In this document: positions 5,126-13,766 of the stretch, in pieces
Layout: the number at the start of each line of letters is the position of its first letter
Position numbering within the stretch: position 1 is the stretch's first letter
Assembly (NCBI GenBank): GCA_017630035.1
Contig: JAGBWA010000046.1
Span: 1 to 36,746, forward strand
DNA from: Bacteroides sp.
GTDB lineage: Bacteria; Bacteroidota; Bacteroidia; Bacteroidales; Bacteroidaceae
Length of the DNA: 36,746 nucleotides
Direction of reading: 5' to 3'
Notes under the pieces: generated by a model
What the model was told of the DNA's origin: nothing
Seen by the model: only the letters and a program-made list of their open reading frames with translations
Database searches by the model: none
Translations under genes and position numbers: made by a program

Positions 5126-7771
5126 ATGAAATTGAAAAAACTATTTGGATTGGCCATGGCAGCTATCATGGTTAGTTCGTGTGCGGAGAAGTATGAGTAT
5201 CCGTTCCAAAATCCTCGCTTATCGGTGGAGGAACGCACAGAGAATTTGATTTCATTGCTTACTAAGGAAGAGAAAGTGAGCATGATGATGAACCGTTCGT
5301 TGGCTATCGAACGCTTGGGCATTCCTGCCTATAACTGGTGGGGCGAAGCTTGCCACGGCTTGATGGGTGTATCGGACGTAACCGTATTCCCACAATCTAT
5401 CGCTATGGCGGCATCGTTCGACGATGAAGCACAATTGACTACCTACACCATGGTATCGGACGAAGCACGTGCACGCTACAACACTTTGCCATTGGATGGC
5501 GATATAGGTCCTTACGTATCGGCTATTCCTAACTTGACATTCTGGGCACCAAACGTAAACATCTTCCGTGACCCACGCTGGGGACGCGGCCAAGAGACTT
5601 ACGGTGAAGACCCCTTCTTGATGTCGAGAATGGGCTTGAACGTAGTAAGAGGTATGCAAGGCGATGACGACAAGTACTACAAGACTCACGCTTGCGCTAA
5701 GCACTATGGTATCCATAGCGGTCCGGAACCTCTTCGTCACGAGTTCAATGCTGTGGTTTCTATGCGCGACTTGTGGGAAACTTACTTGCCTGCTTTCGAA
5801 ACATTGGTGGTAGATGGTAATGTACGCGAAGTGATGTGTGCTTATAGCGCATACGAAGGCGAACCTTGCTGCTCGAGCGACCGTTTGTTGATTGACATCC
5901 TCCGCAACCGTTGGGGATTCGATGGCTTGGTAGTGAGCGACTGTGACGCTATCAACGACTTGTATGTTCCTGGTCGTCACGAATCTCACCCAGATGCAGC
6001 TACAGCAAGTGCTGATGCAGTATTGTCGGGTACAGACTTGGAATGTGGTAAGAGCTACAACTCATTGCTAGAAAGTCTTGAACGCGGTTTGATTAAGGAA
6101 GAAGACCTTGACGTATCACTCCGTCGTATCATCTCGGAACGCATCAAGTTGGGTATGTTCGACCCAGCTAAGATGGTGCCATTCTCTAAGATTCCTGGCA
6201 GCGTAATCGACAGCCCAGAACACCAAGCACACGCTTTGAAGGTGGCTCAAGAGGGTATCGTAATGTTGAAGAACGCTAACAACATATTGCCTTTGAGCAA
6301 GGATATCAAGACTATTGCAGTGGTTGGTCCTAACGCTCACGACTCTATCATGATTAGAGGTAACTATAGCGGTACTCCTACTCACCAAGTAACTATCTTG
6401 CAAGGTATCCAAAACAAGTTGCCTAACGCTAAGATTATCTACGAACGTGGTAGCGAAATTGAAAACGAGTTCATCCAAGTTCCACAATTGATGAACGTGA
6501 AGAATGGCGACAAGGCTGGTTTTGCTGCTAAGTATTATGACAATACTGAATGGGCTGGCGAACCTATCAAGACTATGGATGTAGAAAAGATTGACTTCCG
6601 CACTGAAGGTGGTTATGGCTTTGGTGATGGCGTGCCTACTCACGACTTTACTGCTATCTACACCGGTACTTATACTCCTGACTATACAGGTACACTCTGC
6701 TTCTCGGTACGTGCTAACAACTTTACATTGAACGTAAACGGCAAGAAGATTGGTGAATCACCACGCCCATTGTCGTTCAAGTTCACTCCAGGTATGCAAC
6801 TTACTGAAGCTCAACAACGCGAACTCCGTGCTTCATTCGGTAGCCGTCGTGGTTCTGCTATCAATATGGAAGTGAAGGAAGGCGAAACTTATACTATTGA
6901 GTTGAAGTATAAGGCTGCTGCCGAAGGTACTGTATCGAACGTATTCGTTGATATGTACGAACGTAAGGTGGCTCAATTCGACGAATTGGCTGAAAAGGTG
7001 AAGGAAGCTGACGCTATCATCTACGTGGGTGGTATCACTCCATCACAAGAAGGTGAAGGTCACGAACGTGCAACTATCGAACTTCCTGCCGTACAAAGAC
7101 GCTTCTTGCAAGCTATGCACGAAACTGGCAAGCCTGTTATCTACGTAAACTGCTCGGGTAGCTGTGTAGGTTTCGAAGGTATTGAACACGCTTACGATGC
7201 TTTGTTGCAAGCATGGTATCCTGGTCAAGAAGGTGGTACAGCTGTGGCTGACGTAATCTTTGGCGACTTCAACCCATCGGGTAAATTGCCTGTTACATTC
7301 TACAAATCGACTGCTCAATTGCCAGAATTTACTGACTATAGCATGGAAAACCGTACTTACCGTTACTTCAAGGGCGAACCTATGTATGCCTTCGGTTATG
7401 GTTTGAGCTATACAGACTTCGCATTTGGCGACGCTCAACTTTCTGCTAACAGCATCAAGGCTGGCGAAAGTGTTGACATCACTATCCCTGTGACAAATGC
7501 TGGTAAAATGGACGGTGCTGAAGTAATCCAAGTGTACGTGAAGAGCTTGACCAACGAAGATGCTCCTATCAAGTCGTTGAAGGGCTATGTACGTAAGGAA
7601 ATTGCTGCTGGCAAGACTGAAACAGTGAAGATTACACTTGAACCTGAATCGTTTGCTTACTATAGCGCAAATGTTGATGGTTTGGAAGTATTCCCTGGCA
7701 AGTACCAAATCCTTTATGGTAACTCTTCATTGGATAAGGACTTGAAGGCTCTTGATTTCAGCGTAGAGTAA
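5126..7771 (+). CDS. GH3 beta-glycosidase lipoprotein with PA14 insert (probable beta-xylosidase/beta-glucosidase)
   Basis: The 881-residue protein has a lipoprotein signal (MVSSC, Cys19). The GH3 N-terminal barrel (about 35-345) contains the KHYG motif and the nucleophile motif GLVVSDCD (Asp272). The GH3 C-terminal domain (about 375-735) is interrupted by a PA14-like insert (about 460-605), and a fibronectin III-like domain (about 785-875) ends the protein. This is the layout of Bacteroidetes Xyl3-type exo-glycosidases acting on xylo- or gluco-oligosaccharides; the exact substrate is uncertain. The probable location is the periplasm or outer membrane. No SusC/SusD genes are adjacent, so it is an orphan outside a classical PUL. 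A CE2-type esterase at 12229 may act in the same pathway. Codon use is strongly biased, like the ribosomal protein genes, which suggests high expression. Confidence 0.9.
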   Translation: MKLKKLFGLAMAAIMVSSCAEKYEYPFQNPRLSVEERTENLISLLTKEEKVSMMMNRSLAIERLGIPAYNWWGEACHGLMGVSDVTVFPQSIAMAASFDDEAQLTTYTMVSDEARARYNTLPLDGDIGPYVSAIPNLTFWAPNVNIFRDPRWGRGQETYGEDPFLMSRMGLNVVRGMQGDDDKYYKTHACAKHYGIHSGPEPLRHEFNAVVSMRDLWETYLPAFETLVVDGNVREVMCAYSAYEGEPCCSSDRLLIDILRNRWGFDGLVVSDCDAINDLYVPGRHESHPDAATASADAVLSGTDLECGKSYNSLLESLERGLIKEEDLDVSLRRIISERIKLGMFDPAKMVPFSKIPGSVIDSPEHQAHALKVAQEGIVMLKNANNILPLSKDIKTIAVVGPNAHDSIMIRGNYSGTPTHQVTILQGIQNKLPNAKIIYERGSEIENEFIQVPQLMNVKNGDKAGFAAKYYDNTEWAGEPIKTMDVEKIDFRTEGGYGFGDGVPTHDFTAIYTGTYTPDYTGTLCFSVRANNFTLNVNGKKIGESPRPLSFKFTPGMQLTEAQQRELRASFGSRRGSAINMEVKEGETYTIELKYKAAAEGTVSNVFVDMYERKVAQFDELAEKVKEADAIIYVGGITPSQEGEGHERATIELPAVQRRFLQAMHETGKPVIYVNCSGSCVGFEGIEHAYDALLQAWYPGQEGGTAVADVIFGDFNPSGKLPVTFYKSTAQLPEFTDYSMENRTYRYFKGEPMYAFGYGLSYTDFAFGDAQLSANSIKAGESVDITIPVTNAGKMDGAEVIQVYVKSLTNEDAPIKSLKGYVRKEIAAGKTETVKITLEPESFAYYSANVDGLEVFPGKYQILYGNSSLDKDLKALDFSVE

Positions 7772-7794
7772 TTGAATATTTTTCTTTTTAAGAC

Positions 7795-7824
7795 ATGAAG
7801 GCATGCCGATTGGCATGCCTTCAT
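7795..7824. terminator. Perfect 13-base inverted repeat after the GH3 gene
   Basis: Arms at 7795-7807 and 7812-7824 pair perfectly around a GATT loop. There is no T-tract on the 3' side of either strand. It ends 13 bases before the ORF6N start codon. It may act as a Rho-assisted terminator or mRNA-stability hairpin for the GH3 transcript, or as a leader structure for the next gene. Confidence 0.5.
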
Positions 7825-7837
7825 ATAATAAGGGAAC

Positions 7838-8410
7838 ATGAACGAACTTATAGAAATCAAAACCAAGATTCATAACATTCGGGGGCAACAGGTAATGTTA
7901 GATAAAGATTTAGCTGATTTGTATGGTGTAGAAGTACGCACACTTAATCAATCGGTTAAGAGAAATATAAAACGATTCCCTACTGATTTTATGTTTCAGC
8001 TAAATGAAGAAGAATGGAAAAACTTGAAATCACAATTTGTGATCTCAAGATGGGGAGGTTCCCGATTTCTACCCTACGCCTTCACCGAACAAGGAGTAGC
8101 TATGCTATCAAGTGTATTGCATAGCGACACTGCTATTGAAGCAAATATTCGCATAATGCGTGCATTTGTTGCCGTCCGTCAATACATTGCGTTACAGAAA
8201 GAAGAGTATGGATTATTAGAAACGCGCATCAAGCAATTGGAAGTTACACTCGAAGAATCGCTTCACGACCGCAACGAGATAGACGAAGATACACGATTCC
8301 GTTTAGAGCAATTAGAGGATGCATTAGCCGAAATGCGTGTAGACATCAAGCATCTTTCAAAGAACGGAAATCCAGGGCGCACTACCATAAAAGGTTTTAA
8401 AAAGGAATAA
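7838..8410 (+). CDS. ORF6N domain-containing DNA-binding protein
   Basis: The 190-residue protein begins with an ORF6N domain (about residues 8-95; [25 protein letters not shown] is diagnostic, as is [13 protein letters not shown]). This domain belongs to the KilA-N/Bro-like DNA-binding group spread by phages and common as single chromosomal genes in Bacteroidales. The C-terminal half (about 110-180) is rich in heptad-spaced Leu, Glu and Arg and is probably a coiled coil for oligomerisation. The tail is basic (TTIKGFKKE). Its biological role is unknown; regulation of DNA or a defence/stress function is a guess. The start lies 13 bases after a strong hairpin and has no obvious promoter of its own, so it may depend on readthrough from the GH3 gene. 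No other phage genes are adjacent. Confidence 0.85.
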   Translation: MNELIEIKTKIHNIRGQQVMLDKDLADLYGVEVRTLNQSVKRNIKRFPTDFMFQLNEEEWKNLKSQFVISRWGGSRFLPYAFTEQGVAMLSSVLHSDTAIEANIRIMRAFVAVRQYIALQKEEYGLLETRIKQLEVTLEESLHDRNEIDEDTRFRLEQLEDALAEMRVDIKHLSKNGNPGRTTIKGFKKE

Positions 8411-8428
8411 TTACTACATACATATTAT

Positions 8429-8461
8429 AATAATAGCGGGCACTGAGTGTCCGCTATTATT
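8429..8461. terminator. Bidirectional terminator between convergent genes
   Basis: A 15-base stem (8429-8443 with 8447-8461, one G:U pair) with a 3-base TGA loop lies between the ORF6N stop and the DUF418 stop. The A/T-rich ends of the arms (AATAAT/ATTATT) serve as the tract on both strands. Confidence 0.8.
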
Positions 8462-8467
8462 GTATCC

Positions 8468-9622
8468 TTAAATCCAAGTAGCTTTGCGCCAGAGCTCCTC
8501 AAACGGTCCACGCTTGTGACTCTTCAACCACCAGCAACAGAAGAGGTATTGCAAGCCAACGAAGGCGATACCCAACAAAAGGCTTTCGGTGTGACCGCAA
8601 TGTTGATACAAACCAAAGCCCCAACCATAGAACAGCATCGCACCAAAGATGGATTGCGTCATGTAGTTGGTCAAACTCATCTTACCATAAGGAGCAATTA
8701 CAATGAGCTTCTTTCCGGCCTTGGTGCAATGGTACAACCAAGTGATGCCAGAGACATAGAAGAGCATCATGCAAAGGTTCATCCACGCCTTGAGCATCAC
8801 ACCCAACGAATGGGAAGCACATACATTATCGACCATACCCGGTATATAGGTATATAACGGATAGAACACGGCAAAGCCTATCAACGAATAGAGCATGGTC
8901 TTTTTCCAACGTTGGCGGTTGTTGCCTTCGTCGTAAAGGTAACGATAGCGTCCCAAGATGATACCGGCTATAAATAGGAAGATGGTTTGCGTGAAACGGC
9001 CGTTCTCAATAGCCCAAGTGAAGTTGACCGGTATGCCATGCTTCAAACTTACCCATGCTACTTCGAGGAACGAACCATTTATTTGTTGGGGCATAATGGC
9101 TCCAAAATCTTCGTTCGAACCTAAGTAGAGAGGTGTAAGTTCGGGATTCAACAAACCTAAAACAATATATACCAACTCGATAGGCTGTAGTGCAAAGAAG
9201 ATAGCTGCTGCAAAAAGAACTTTGTTGCTTTGGCGAATCAACGGAATGACAAACAGACTGCATGCGGCATATACAAGCAGGATGTCGCCATTGTAGAATA
9301 TCAAATCGAAAATGCCCCAAAGTGCAAGCAGCACCATGCGCCACAAGAAGCGTGGGCGGAAGTCTTTGCCCTTTTGAGCCTGATTGTCGTGCTGCACAAA
9401 GAAGCTAAAGCCAAACAGCAACGAGAAGATGGCATACATCTTATTGGCTAACCAAAAGAATACAATACCCCAAACTGTTTCGTCGAGAGCGGTTAGTTCG
9501 GGGAAATAATAGAAGTTTAAGTGCTCCAAAAAGTGGATAAGCACAATACCACCAATGGCAAACCCACGAAGGATGTCAGCTGCATCGACACGGGTGTTGG
9601 GAAGGGAGGAAGGGGTGTACAT
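8468..9622 (-). CDS. DUF418 family multi-pass membrane protein
   Basis: This is a 384-residue inner-membrane protein with about ten hydrophobic helices. The N-terminal segment RVDAADILRGFAIGGIVLIHF resembles the first helix of acyltransferase-like proteins (heparan-alpha-glucosaminide acetyltransferase-like). The C-terminal half has the DUF418 signature PYGKMSLTNYMTQSI with a nearby GWGFGLY. A transmembrane acyl-transfer role is suggested by the fold relationship, but no substrate is known. It is transcribed divergently from the NfnAB-like gene, and its stop faces the ORF6N gene across a shared terminator. It has its own promoter and a 5' leader largely made of a heptamer repeat. Confidence 0.82.
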   Translation of the reverse strand: MYTPSSLPNTRVDAADILRGFAIGGIVLIHFLEHLNFYYFPELTALDETVWGIVFFWLANKMYAIFSLLFGFSFFVQHDNQAQKGKDFRPRFLWRMVLLALWGIFDLIFYNGDILLVYAACSLFVIPLIRQSNKVLFAAAIFFALQPIELVYIVLGLLNPELTPLYLGSNEDFGAIMPQQINGSFLEVAWVSLKHGIPVNFTWAIENGRFTQTIFLFIAGIILGRYRYLYDEGNNRQRWKKTMLYSLIGFAVFYPLYTYIPGMVDNVCASHSLGVMLKAWMNLCMMLFYVSGITWLYHCTKAGKKLIVIAPYGKMSLTNYMTQSIFGAMLFYGWGFGLYQHCGHTESLLLGIAFVGLQYLFCCWWLKSHKRGPFEELWRKATWI

Positions 9623-9624
9623 AG

Positions 9625-9657
9625 GATTTATGATTTATGAGTTATGATTTATGATTT
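9625..9657 (-). repeat. Tandem heptamer repeat in the DUF418 leader
   Basis: On the plus strand four 7-base units, GATTTAT, GATTTAT, GAGTTAT and GATTTAT, plus a partial GATTT fill 9625-9657. This lies between the predicted promoter and the start codon of the minus-strand DUF418 gene. The layout matches the serS leader: four units with a single changed base in the third unit as read on the plus strand. Confidence 0.75.
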
Positions 9658-9658
9658 G

Positions 9659-9688
9659 CAAATATACGTATTTATTAGAATAAATCAA
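9659..9688 (-). promoter_or_regulatory. DUF418 promoter
   Basis: On the minus strand a perfect TATATTTG -7 element lies at 9666-9659, with TTG at 9688-9686 19 bases upstream. Confidence 0.65.
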
Positions 9689-9697
9689 CATTATTTC

Positions 9698-9727
9698 TTT
9701 GTTATTAAAATAGAAGCTGTATCTTTG
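9698..9727 (+). promoter_or_regulatory. Promoter of the NfnAB-like gene
   Basis: TTTG at 9698-9701 and TATCTTTG at 9720-9727 are 18 bases apart. The predicted leader is about 50 bases. This promoter is back to back with the DUF418 promoter. Confidence 0.65.
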
Positions 9728-9783
9728 CAAAATATTACAAATTGAAAGTAAATAACGTAAATATATAGACAAAAATTAAAGCT

Positions 9784-12138
9784 ATGAACAAAATCATTAG
9801 CAAAGAACAATTCTCAGAGAAGGTATTCAAGCTGGAAGTAGAGGCTCCACTGATTGCAAAATCGCGCAAAGCGGGCCATTTTGTCATTGTCCGTGTGGAC
9901 GAAAAGGGCGAACGTATGCCCTTGACCATTGCGGGTGCTGACCTACAAAAGGGAACAATTACCTTGGTGGTGCAAACAGTTGGTTTGTCATCGACCAAGT
10001 TGTGTCAATTGAATGAAGGCGACTATGTGATGGACGTGGTAGGTCCGTTGGGACAAGCTACTCACATCGAGAACTTTGGTACGGTGATTTGTGCCGGTGG
10101 TGGTGTAGGTGTGGCGCCAATGCTACCTATTATACAAGCATTGAAAGAGGCCGGCAACCGTGTTATCTCGGTATTGGCTGGTCGCTCGAAGGAGCTGATT
10201 ATCTTGGAAGATGAGGTTCGCAAGTCGTCGGACGAAGTGATCATTATGACCGATGATGGTTCGTATGGTACTAAGGGCCTCGTAACAGAAGGTATTGAAA
10301 GCGTTATCAAGCGCGAAAAGGTGGATAAATGTTTCGCCATTGGTCCTGCCATCATGATGAAATTCTGCTGCTTGCTAACCAAGAAATATGAAATTCCTAC
10401 CGATGTATCGCTGAACACTATCATGGTGGATGGTACCGGTATGTGTGGCGCTTGCCGCATCACTGTGGGTGGCAAGACTAAGTTTGTTTGCGTGGATGGT
10501 CCGGAGTTTGATGGCCACCAAGTGGACTTCGACGAGATGTTCAAGCGCATGGGTTCGTTCAAGCAAGTGGAACAAGAAGAGATGAGCCACTTGGAACAAC
10601 ACGTGTGCAAGGTAGAACCGCAAGCTGCAGTCAAGGAGAGCGAATGCAAACCTTGTAGCGAAAAGGCATGCCAAATGCCGATGGAAGAGCTACTTGACCG
10701 CAAAGCACCATGGCGCGAAGAGTTGCGCAAGAGCATGAAGCCAAAGGAACGTACAGCTATCCATCGCTGTCCGATGAACGAGCTCGACCCTGTGTATCGT
10801 GCAACAACCCGCACCGAAGAGGTGAACACCGGCTATACCAAGGAGCAAGCCATGACCGAAGCCAAGCGTTGTTTGGACTGTGCCAACCCAACTTGTATGC
10901 AAGGTTGTCCGGTGAGCATCAACATTCCTTCGTTTATCAAGAACGTAGAACGCGGAGAGTTCCTGGAAGCTGCTCGCGTATTGAAGCATACCTCTGCCCT
11001 ACCCGCTGTTTGCGGTCGCGTTTGTCCACAAGAAAAGCAATGCGAAAGCCAATGTATCCACTTGAAGATGAACGAGCCTGCTGTTGCTATCGGTAACTTG
11101 GAACGTTTTGTGGCCGACTATGAACGCGAAAGCGGCAACATTGTATTGCCCGAATTGGCACCAAGCAACGGTAAGAAGATTGCTGTGGTTGGTTCTGGCC
11201 CTGCCGGTCTTAGCTTTGCCGGCGATATGGTGAAGTATGGTTATGATGTGACTGTGTTCGAAGCCTTGCACGAGATTGGTGGTGTGTTGAAGTATGGTAT
11301 TCCTGAATTCCGTTTGCCCAACAAGATTGTGGATGTAGAAATCAACAACTTGGAAAAGATGGGTGTGAACTTCGTGAAGGACTGCATCATCGGTAAGACC
11401 ATCAGCGTGGAAGAGTTGCAGGCCGAAGGCTATCAAGGTATCTTCATTGCCAGCGGTGCCGGATTGCCAAACTTTATGAACATCCCCGGTGAGAATAGTG
11501 TAAACATCATGTCATCGAACGAGTACCTCACTCGCGTAAACTTGATGGATGCTTCGAACCCGGAAACCGATACACCTATCAACCCTGCCAAGAGCGTGAT
11601 GGTAGTGGGTGGCGGTAATACCGCTATGGACTCGTGCCGTACCGCTAAGCGTTTGGGTGCCGAAAAGGTATTCATCGTTTACCGTCGTAGCGAGGCCGAA
11701 ATGCCTGCACGTTTGGAAGAAGTGAAGCATGCCAAGGAAGAGGGTATCGAATTCCTGACCTTGCACAACCCATTGGAATACATTGCCGACGAAAAGGGCG
11801 CTGTGAAGCAAGTGGTATTGCAAAAGATGGAATTGGGCGAACCCGATGCATCGGGCCGTCGTAGCCCTGTAGCTATCCCTGGCGCAACCGTTACATTGGA
11901 TATCGACATGGCAGTAGTAGCTGTAGGTGTATCGCCTAACCCCATTGTACCTACCTCGGTGAAAGGTTTGGAATTGGGACGCAAGAATACAATTGCCGTG
12001 AACGACAATATGCAAAGTAACATTCCTACCATCTATGCCGGTGGCGACATTGTGCGTGGTGGTGCAACGGTAATCTTGGCGATGGGCGATGGTCGTCGTG
12101 CTGCAGCAGCTATGCACGAACATTTGCAAGAAGCGTAA
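9784..12138 (+). CDS. Fused NfnA/NfnB-like flavoprotein (ferredoxin:NADP+ oxidoreductase / glutamate-synthase-like)
   Basis: The 784-residue protein joins two subunits. Residues 1-250 resemble the PyrK/SudB/NfnA FAD- and NAD-binding family, with GGGVGVAPMLP and a [2Fe-2S] site in DGTGMCGACRITVGG plus Cys236 (Asp216, Cys221, Cys224, Cys236). Residues about 300-784 resemble NADPH-dependent glutamate synthase small subunit/NfnB: Cys-rich CLDCANPTCMQGC and CGRVCPQEKQC for [4Fe-4S] clusters, FAD motif VVGSGPAGLSFAG and NADPH motif VVGGGNTAMDSC. Databases often name such fusions 'bifunctional dihydroorotate dehydrogenase B/glutamate synthase'. No PyrD or GltB partner is adjacent, so an electron-bifurcating NADH-dependent ferredoxin:NADP+ transhydrogenase is the favoured role. 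The Cys-containing linker (about 265-345) is unusual. It is monocistronic, with its own promoter and terminator. Confidence 0.85.
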   Translation: MNKIISKEQFSEKVFKLEVEAPLIAKSRKAGHFVIVRVDEKGERMPLTIAGADLQKGTITLVVQTVGLSSTKLCQLNEGDYVMDVVGPLGQATHIENFGTVICAGGGVGVAPMLPIIQALKEAGNRVISVLAGRSKELIILEDEVRKSSDEVIIMTDDGSYGTKGLVTEGIESVIKREKVDKCFAIGPAIMMKFCCLLTKKYEIPTDVSLNTIMVDGTGMCGACRITVGGKTKFVCVDGPEFDGHQVDFDEMFKRMGSFKQVEQEEMSHLEQHVCKVEPQAAVKESECKPCSEKACQMPMEELLDRKAPWREELRKSMKPKERTAIHRCPMNELDPVYRATTRTEEVNTGYTKEQAMTEAKRCLDCANPTCMQGCPVSINIPSFIKNVERGEFLEAARVLKHTSALPAVCGRVCPQEKQCESQCIHLKMNEPAVAIGNLERFVADYERESGNIVLPELAPSNGKKIAVVGSGPAGLSFAGDMVKYGYDVTVFEALHEIGGVLKYGIPEFRLPNKIVDVEINNLEKMGVNFVKDCIIGKTISVEELQAEGYQGIFIASGAGLPNFMNIPGENSVNIMSSNEYLTRVNLMDASNPETDTPINPAKSVMVVGGGNTAMDSCRTAKRLGAEKVFIVYRRSEAEMPARLEEVKHAKEEGIEFLTLHNPLEYIADEKGAVKQVVLQKMELGEPDASGRRSPVAIPGATVTLDIDMAVVAVGVSPNPIVPTSVKGLELGRKNTIAVNDNMQSNIPTIYAGGDIVRGGATVILAMGDGRRAAAAMHEHLQEA

Positions 12139-12164
12139 AGCGAATAACTACCACTAAAAATATC

Positions 12165-12200
12165 GGGGTAATTCCTTCGAGGAGGAGTTACCCCATTTTT
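12165..12200 (+). terminator. Intrinsic terminator after the NfnAB-like gene
   Basis: An 11-base stem (12165-12175 with 12184-12194, one G:U pair) is followed by T12196-T12200. Confidence 0.88.
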
Positions 12201-12228
12201 ATATAAACCACCTAAAGCATAATAGCTT

Positions 12229-13335
12229 ATGAAAAGCATCGTAAGAAGCAGTATCGTGTGGATGGTAGCACTACTATCCATGAACATATCTGCACAAACC
12301 ATTACCCCGAAAGGAGAATGGATTAAACCTAGCAACGAAGGTATTCAGTATGTGGGTCGTATTAGTTTTAAGAATCCCGATTCACCGGCATTTACCTACC
12401 CAGGTACACAAATCATAGCACGCTTCGAAGGCACTTCGCTAAAGATGATTGCCAAGCCTATGAGTGGTTATTTCATGGCGCAGATAGACAAGGCTGAGCC
12501 TTTCAAGGTAGGTTTCAACGCACCGGCCGACTCTATCGTAACATTGGCTACTGCTCTTCCTGATGGGCTGCACGAGGTAAGGCTGATGTACATCATCGAA
12601 GGATATGAGCGTAAGCCTGAGTTTCGTGGATTCCTATTGGACGAAGGGAAGCAATTGGCAGATGCTCCTACCCTGCCCAAGCGAAAAATTGAGTTTATTG
12701 GCAACTCCATTACGTGTGGCTATGGCATTGAAAGCACCAATCCACGTGAGCACTTCATGGACGAAACAGAGAATCACTACTACACCTATGCTGCACGCAC
12801 AGCAAGGGTCTTACAAGCGCAACACATAGCGGTGGCTCGTAGCGGGATAGGCATCTATCGTAACTATGCCGGTCCAAAGAATGGCAATGAGAATTGCATG
12901 CCAAACGAGTATGACTACACACAACTATACAACCATAGCGAGGCTTGGGACTTCCTACGCTACACACCCGATGTGGTTTGCATCAACCTCGGTACAAACG
13001 ACACGAGTACCGAGCCCTACGACTTAAAGCTATTGGAAGCAGGCTATCGTAATTTCTTGAAGAAGGTTCGTGGTTACTATCCCCATGCTAAGATTGTGTA
13101 CCTAACCGGCACCATGATGGACGGTAAAGCGTTGGAGAACGTCTCAAAGACATTGAACAAGGTAGTGGAAGAGGCAAATAAAGCAGGCGACAAAGAGGTG
13201 TATCGCTTCGATATGACTCCACAAAACGGCAGCTTAGGCATAGGAGCCGACTGGCACCCCAGCATATGGCAACACGAGAAAATGGCAGGAGAGCTAACTG
13301 CCTACCTACGAAGTTTGATGGGGTGGTTTGACTAA
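12229..13335 (+). CDS. SGNH hydrolase / CE2-type carbohydrate esterase
   Basis: This 368-residue secreted protein has a signal peptide (about 1-22, ending SAQ). An N-terminal beta-sandwich (about 25-145) has the CE2-like 'jelly-roll' pattern, and an SGNH hydrolase domain follows. The catalytic Ser is in FIGNSITCGYG (Ser160), the block III motif is INLGTNDTS, and the catalytic His is in GADWHPS (His343, with Asp341 two residues before). CE2 enzymes remove O-acetyl groups from xylan or gluco/mannan oligosaccharides, so this enzyme may work with the GH3 glycosidase upstream. It is expected in the periplasm or outside. It lies 29 bases after the previous terminator; no clear consensus promoter was found in that short gap. 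Confidence 0.85.
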   Translation: MKSIVRSSIVWMVALLSMNISAQTITPKGEWIKPSNEGIQYVGRISFKNPDSPAFTYPGTQIIARFEGTSLKMIAKPMSGYFMAQIDKAEPFKVGFNAPADSIVTLATALPDGLHEVRLMYIIEGYERKPEFRGFLLDEGKQLADAPTLPKRKIEFIGNSITCGYGIESTNPREHFMDETENHYYTYAARTARVLQAQHIAVARSGIGIYRNYAGPKNGNENCMPNEYDYTQLYNHSEAWDFLRYTPDVVCINLGTNDTSTEPYDLKLLEAGYRNFLKKVRGYYPHAKIVYLTGTMMDGKALENVSKTLNKVVEEANKAGDKEVYRFDMTPQNGSLGIGADWHPSIWQHEKMAGELTAYLRSLMGWFD

Positions 13336-13341
13336 AAAAAA

Positions 13342-13371
13342 GAGTGACGTATCTTCACAGACGCGTCACTC
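13342..13371 (-). terminator. Terminator of panC-panD
   Basis: Stem GAGTGACG/CGTCACTC (13342-13349 with 13364-13371). On the minus strand the hairpin is followed by a T-tract (A-run at 13334-13341 on the plus strand), so it serves panD; it may also stop the esterase transcript. Confidence 0.82.
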
Positions 13372-13403
13372 CCAAAATTATGAAAAATTATTCTATTTAT
13401 TAA

Positions 13404-13757
13404 CTATTGCACAACTTTATTCGTTTCTGGATCGGGGAAGACAAGGGTTGGTGTAAAGTTCTTGGCCTCTTCGAAATCCATCAAAGCGTATGACATAATG
13501 ATGATAATGTCGCCAGGTTGCACCTTACGGGCAGCTGCTCCGTTCAAACAAATCTTACCTGAGCCACGTTCACCTTTAATAATATAGGTTTCGAAACGCT
13601 CGCCATTGTTATTGTCGACAATAGCCACCTTTTCGCCTGCTATCATATTGGCTGCGTCCATCAAATCTTCATCAATTGTGATGCTACCCATGTAGTTCAG
13701 GTTTGCCTCGGTGATTCGAGCACAATGGATTTTCGATTTTAAAACTTCTATCATCAT
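13404..13757 (-). CDS. panD: Aspartate 1-decarboxylase
   Basis: PanD makes beta-alanine from L-aspartate for pantothenate and coenzyme A synthesis in the cytoplasm. The 117-residue proenzyme contains the self-cleavage site YMGSITID. Gly24-Ser25 would be cut to give the pyruvoyl cofactor on the new alpha chain. Other conserved parts are the [11 protein letters not shown] segment with Lys9 and the NGAAAR motif. Two adjacent ATG codons are present; the first gives the standard numbering. It follows panC by 9 bases, so the two form an operon for both branches of pantothenate assembly, ended by the hairpin at 13342. Confidence 0.96.
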   Translation of the reverse strand: MMIEVLKSKIHCARITEANLNYMGSITIDEDLMDAANMIAGEKVAIVDNNNGERFETYIIKGERGSGKICLNGAAARKVQPGDIIIIMSYALMDFEEAKNFTPTLVFPDPETNKVVQ

Positions 13758-13766
13758 AGTGTATGT

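Noticed and set aside
5252..7708. Several long minus-strand open frames opposite the GH3 gene
   Set aside because: They follow from the strong codon bias of the GH3 gene; no family features, signals or promoters support them.
8447..8857. Plus-strand open frame opposite the end of the DUF418 gene
   Set aside because: It overlaps the bidirectional terminator and a well-supported membrane protein, and has no recognisable features.
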